From Acrocarpospora catenulata (GTDB lineage: Bacteria; Actinomycetota; Actinomycetes; Streptosporangiales; Streptosporangiaceae), in the NCBI RefSeq assembly GCF_018476525.1, contig NZ_JAHCST010000075.1, forward strand, positions 1 through 43,670: 43,670 nt of DNA. The letters run 5' to 3'. The translations under genes and the position numbers were made by a program. The notes under the pieces were generated by a model. It saw nothing but the letters and a program-made list of their open reading frames with translations. It was not told the DNA's origin and did no database searches. Of this stretch, positions 41,501 through 43,670 are shown piece after piece (position 1 is the first letter of the stretch; each line of letters starts with the position of its first letter).

Positions 41501-41833
41501 CTGGCGTGGCGGTCCTTCCGCGGCCTCGGTGAACTCGTCTCTGCCGTATGCGCGGTCGTAGGGGTCGAAGAGGTCGTCGTTGACGTGGCGATCCATGTCT
41601 TCGCGATACTTCCGGTCATCCAGGATCGGCATGCTTTGGGACATCGCCGCGAAGTCGGCTCGCGAAACGAATCGACGTCTATGGCGGATAGGGTTCAGGT
41701 CACCGATTTTGCTGCTGTTGCGGGTAGCGGCGTAGCTCTCTCCGCGTTCCAGGCCGTTCATGATTTCCGCCGAGCGGGCGTGGAGGTCTTGCTCGGAGAT
41801 CTGGTGGGAGCGGGCGGGTTCGGAGACGGTCAT
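41477..41833 (-). CDS. Phd/YefM-type antitoxin
   Basis: A 118-residue antitoxin of the prevent-host-death family. The N-terminal DNA-binding part reads ISEQDLHARSAEIMNGLERG and ESYAATRNSSKIGDLNPI (residues about 12-50), as in Phd antitoxins that repress their own operon. The C-terminal half (DDRKYREDMDRHVNDDLFDP) would wrap the toxin. It starts at ATG 41833. The frame is intact although the adjacent PIN toxin is degraded, so it may persist as an orphan antitoxin or regulator. Confidence 0.82.
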   Translation of the reverse strand: MTVSEPARSHQISEQDLHARSAEIMNGLERGESYAATRNSSKIGDLNPIRHRRRFVSRADFAAMSQSMPILDDRKYREDMDRHVNDDLFDPYDRAYGRDEFTEAAEGPPRQVWSTPPS

Positions 41834-41904
41834 GGGTGAAATTTGGCGGGGGCATGCGTCACTGGAGGCTACCACTGAACTGCTGTACGTGACGTCCTGG
41901 CGAC

Positions 41905-42552
41905 CTAGATTTCGTCGAGGCGGTTGAGGGACTTGGCTACGGAGGTGGCGGCGGCGGTGTAGTCGTCGCCGGCGCTGACCATTAGGCCGATTAGTTGGGC
42001 TTCTACGCAGGTGTCGGCGTCGTAGGGCGGAATGAGGTAGCCGCCGAGTTCGAGGGTGACGAGGCCGTGGACTGCTGTCCACATTTGGTGGGCTACGAGG
42101 ATGGGGTCGCCTGGGCGGAAGCGGCCGGTGGTGAGGCAGCGGTCAGCGCATTCTGCGACGTTGGCGAGGGTGTAGCGGCCGTGTTGGCGGTCTTCTTCGG
42201 AGAGGGAGAAGCCTGCCAGGGAGGAGCCGCCGAACATTACGGCGTAGAGGTGGGGGTTGGCCAGGGCGTTGAGGCGGTAGGCGCGGCCCAGGAGGGCCAT
42301 GTCGGCTACCGGGTCGTCGGTGGCCTGGACTCGGGTGAGGCGTTCCTGGAGGCGGGCGAAGCCTTCTCGGACCATTTCGCGGACGAGGCCGCTCATGCCG
42401 CCGAAGTGGGTGTAGACGGTCATGGTGGAGCTGTCGGCTTCGGCGGCGATGCGGCGGGTGGAGAGGGCCTGGGGGCCGTGTTCGGCGAGCAGGCGGGCCG
42501 CGATGTCCACGAGGGCTGGTCGGGTGGTGGGGTCCGATCGTCGAGGGCTCAC
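41905..42552 (-). CDS. TetR-family regulator with WHG-type C-terminal domain
   Basis: A 215-residue repressor. The N-terminal HTH is at about residues 13-58 (DIAARLLAEHGPQALSTRRI then AAEADSSTMTVYTHFGGMSG). The ligand domain carries the MWTAVHGLVTLELGGYL block (about 158-174) seen in WHG/TetR_C_33 proteins. The start is a GTG at 42552. It is divergent from the carotenoid-oxygenase-like gene and the shared gap has a perfect 10-bp inverted repeat, the probable operator. A decayed paralogue tail lies at 38722. Confidence 0.9.
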   Translation of the reverse strand: MSPRRSDPTTRPALVDIAARLLAEHGPQALSTRRIAAEADSSTMTVYTHFGGMSGLVREMVREGFARLQERLTRVQATDDPVADMALLGRAYRLNALANPHLYAVMFGGSSLAGFSLSEEDRQHGRYTLANVAECADRCLTTGRFRPGDPILVAHQMWTAVHGLVTLELGGYLIPPYDADTCVEAQLIGLMVSAGDDYTAAATSVAKSLNRLDEI

Positions 42553-42565
42553 CTTGACAGTGTTG

Positions 42566-42602
42566 CATAACAGCGATATCTATTAACCACAACGCTGTTA
42601 TG
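42566..42602. promoter_or_regulatory. Perfect 10-bp inverted repeat, likely TetR operator
   Basis: CATAACAGCG (42566-42575) is the exact reverse complement of CGCTGTTATG (42593-42602), with a 17-base AT-rich spacer. It covers the 72-base gap between two divergent genes, as expected for an operator controlling both. Confidence 0.72.
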
Positions 42603-42624
42603 TTTTGGAGCCGGGAGGCCGGAG

Positions 42625-43623
42625 ATGGCCGTACTCGATGCCGAACCCGAAGTCATGGACAGGCTCGCGGTGCATGGCGAGCTTCCCGTTGAGCTGGCCG
42701 GATCGCTGGTTCAGGCGCTTCCCAATCCGCGGGCTCGCCATCCACTGGCGGGGCCGTTGGTGCATTCGGGGGTACGGCTCGGTGGCGGTGCGGCTACCTG
42801 GTATCGGGAGCCGCGGTCGGTTTGCCGGAAGGTTCCCTTCGGGCCGATTCCGGCGTTGGCGCCCTCGCTCTGGCTGGATGAGGCCATCACGGTCGCTCGG
42901 CCGGTGCTGGAGTCGCAGACCGGGCACTGGCATACCGTCGCCGCCTATCAGGGGCTCGGGTACGCCGAGCATCTCACCGCTGCTCCGGATGGGACCGTGC
43001 TTCGGGCGGTGCCGTTTCCGCTGTCCGGGTCGCCGTTCATCAGTTCGGTGGCGCTTACCGAGCGGTTTCTGTTGATGGTGGATCCGCCGGTGGCCTATCA
43101 CCGGGCGGCGGCTCTGGTTGGGGTGCGGTTGCCGTACCAGGAGCGGGTGGGGCGGCGGGCTTTCTTGGGGCTGCTGCCGCGTTGTGGCGCGTTCATCGAA
43201 CCGGTGTGGGCGCCGTTGGGTCGGTATCAGGAGGTGCGGACTCTACGTGCCGCTGAGGATGGGTACAGCCGGGTCACGTTGGACGCGGTCTGCCGTAATC
43301 CGGGGGAAGACGCGCATCAGCGGCGGTTCACCGTCGATCTGCTGAGCGGGCGGATCTCCTCGCGGCGGCTGACCGGTGTGCACGCGGTGGTGGCCTGCGG
43401 GTCGACGGTGTCCGGTGCTGGGACCTGGGATCTGGGGCCAGGATGGACGGCCGGGCAGCCGGTGATGGTCGGGGCCTGGGTGTTGCTGTTCGGGCATAAT
43501 GCGGTGACCCGCCAGGGTGCGCTGTTCGTGTTGCCTGCGGGGAACCTGCCGGCAGGTCCGACGGCCTGGGTTGAGTTGCCGGTCAGCGTCGGGGTCGGCG
43601 ATCGGGTGGCCTGGTTGCGCTGA
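42625..43623 (+). CDS. Carotenoid-oxygenase-like protein lacking metal ligands
   Basis: A 332-residue protein whose N-terminus follows the carotenoid cleavage oxygenase (RPE65/CCD) pattern: VHGELPVELAGSLVQALPNP (about 16-35), HPLAGPLVHSGVRLGGGAAT and WYREPR. Typical family members are 450-500 residues; this is shorter and lacks the four iron-binding histidines: where relatives have TAHPK, MHDF and FHxxNA, it has TAAPDG, ISSV and VWAPLGR. It should not bind iron in the usual way and may be a pseudoenzyme. The start ATG follows a GGGAGG-like site. Divergent from the TetR gene, which probably controls it. Confidence 0.75.
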   Translation: MAVLDAEPEVMDRLAVHGELPVELAGSLVQALPNPRARHPLAGPLVHSGVRLGGGAATWYREPRSVCRKVPFGPIPALAPSLWLDEAITVARPVLESQTGHWHTVAAYQGLGYAEHLTAAPDGTVLRAVPFPLSGSPFISSVALTERFLLMVDPPVAYHRAAALVGVRLPYQERVGRRAFLGLLPRCGAFIEPVWAPLGRYQEVRTLRAAEDGYSRVTLDAVCRNPGEDAHQRRFTVDLLSGRISSRRLTGVHAVVACGSTVSGAGTWDLGPGWTAGQPVMVGAWVLLFGHNAVTRQGALFVLPAGNLPAGPTAWVELPVSVGVGDRVAWLR

Positions 43624-43670
43624 TTGGCGTGGTACTCCCACCCACCCGCCCTGCTTACCGTTCTTCTCCC

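Overview
This window comes from a high-GC actinomycete: codons mostly end in G or C, several genes start with GTG, and genes are packed with ATGA or GTGA overlaps. The gene types (StrR-like regulator, actinobacterial DUF1023 hydrolase, WHG-type TetR) would suit a Streptomyces or Streptosporangiales-like genome; the sequence alone does not fix the genus.

Bases 1 to about 36,230 are a large part of an enediyne biosynthetic gene cluster. A first plus-strand operon (228-13243) carries the hallmark cassette: two tandem UnbL (DUF1702) proteins, secreted UnbV, membrane UnbU, the iterative polyketide synthase PKSE (KS-AT-ACP-KR-DH-PPTase, 1913 aa) and the thioesterase TebC, followed by a flavin reductase and a cytochrome P450. 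Next come a minus-strand AraC-type regulator and a minus-strand StrR-type regulator. A second plus-strand operon (15838-20981) holds a small DUF5987-like protein, a GMC oxidoreductase, an SgcJ-like protein, a second P450 and an acyl-CoA-dehydrogenase-like flavin monooxygenase, and ends in a 16-bp-stem terminator. A minus-strand heterodimeric ABC exporter (21059-24675) faces away from an ECF sigma factor with a SnoaL-like tail, an SgcF-like epoxide hydrolase, a second flavin monooxygenase paralogous to the first, a further FAD oxidoreductase, an AhpD-like protein and an MFS exporter whose frame is broken near its C-terminus. Two small membrane proteins (minus), a short-chain dehydrogenase/epimerase and a propionyl-CoA carboxylase beta-type carboxyltransferase close the cluster. 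The gene set (flavin reductase, SgcJ-like, GMC oxidoreductase, SgcF-like epoxide hydrolase) most resembles the nine-membered enediyne core, but no chromoprotein apoprotein gene, sugar genes or benzoxazolinate/naphthoate genes are seen here. The cluster probably continues leftwards, because the core operon starts at the window edge.

From 36,236 to the end the content changes. A minus-strand pair encodes a WXG/DUF1023 alpha/beta-hydrolase and a lipoprotein. Then an AT-richer island of about 2 kb (38.7-40.7 kb) holds small immunity-like genes, a frameshifted gene, and two recognisable gene remnants: the 3' end of a TetR gene, and the 3' end of a paralogue of the neighbouring small gene. A Phd-type antitoxin with a frameshifted PIN toxin, a TetR regulator and a divergent carotenoid-oxygenase-like gene lacking the family's metal-binding histidines end the window. 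A perfect 10-bp inverted repeat lies between the last two genes.

Working model (inference): PKSE and TebC make the linear polyene; UnbL, UnbV, UnbU, the P450s, the GMC oxidoreductase pair and other redox genes convert it to the enediyne core; the epoxide hydrolase opens an epoxide to a diol; and the flavin monooxygenases and FAD oxidoreductase tailor it or a peripheral aromatic unit. The ABC and MFS transporters export it, and the StrR-like, AraC-like and sigma-factor genes control expression. Several short palindromes shared between intergenic regions of the cluster may be their operators.
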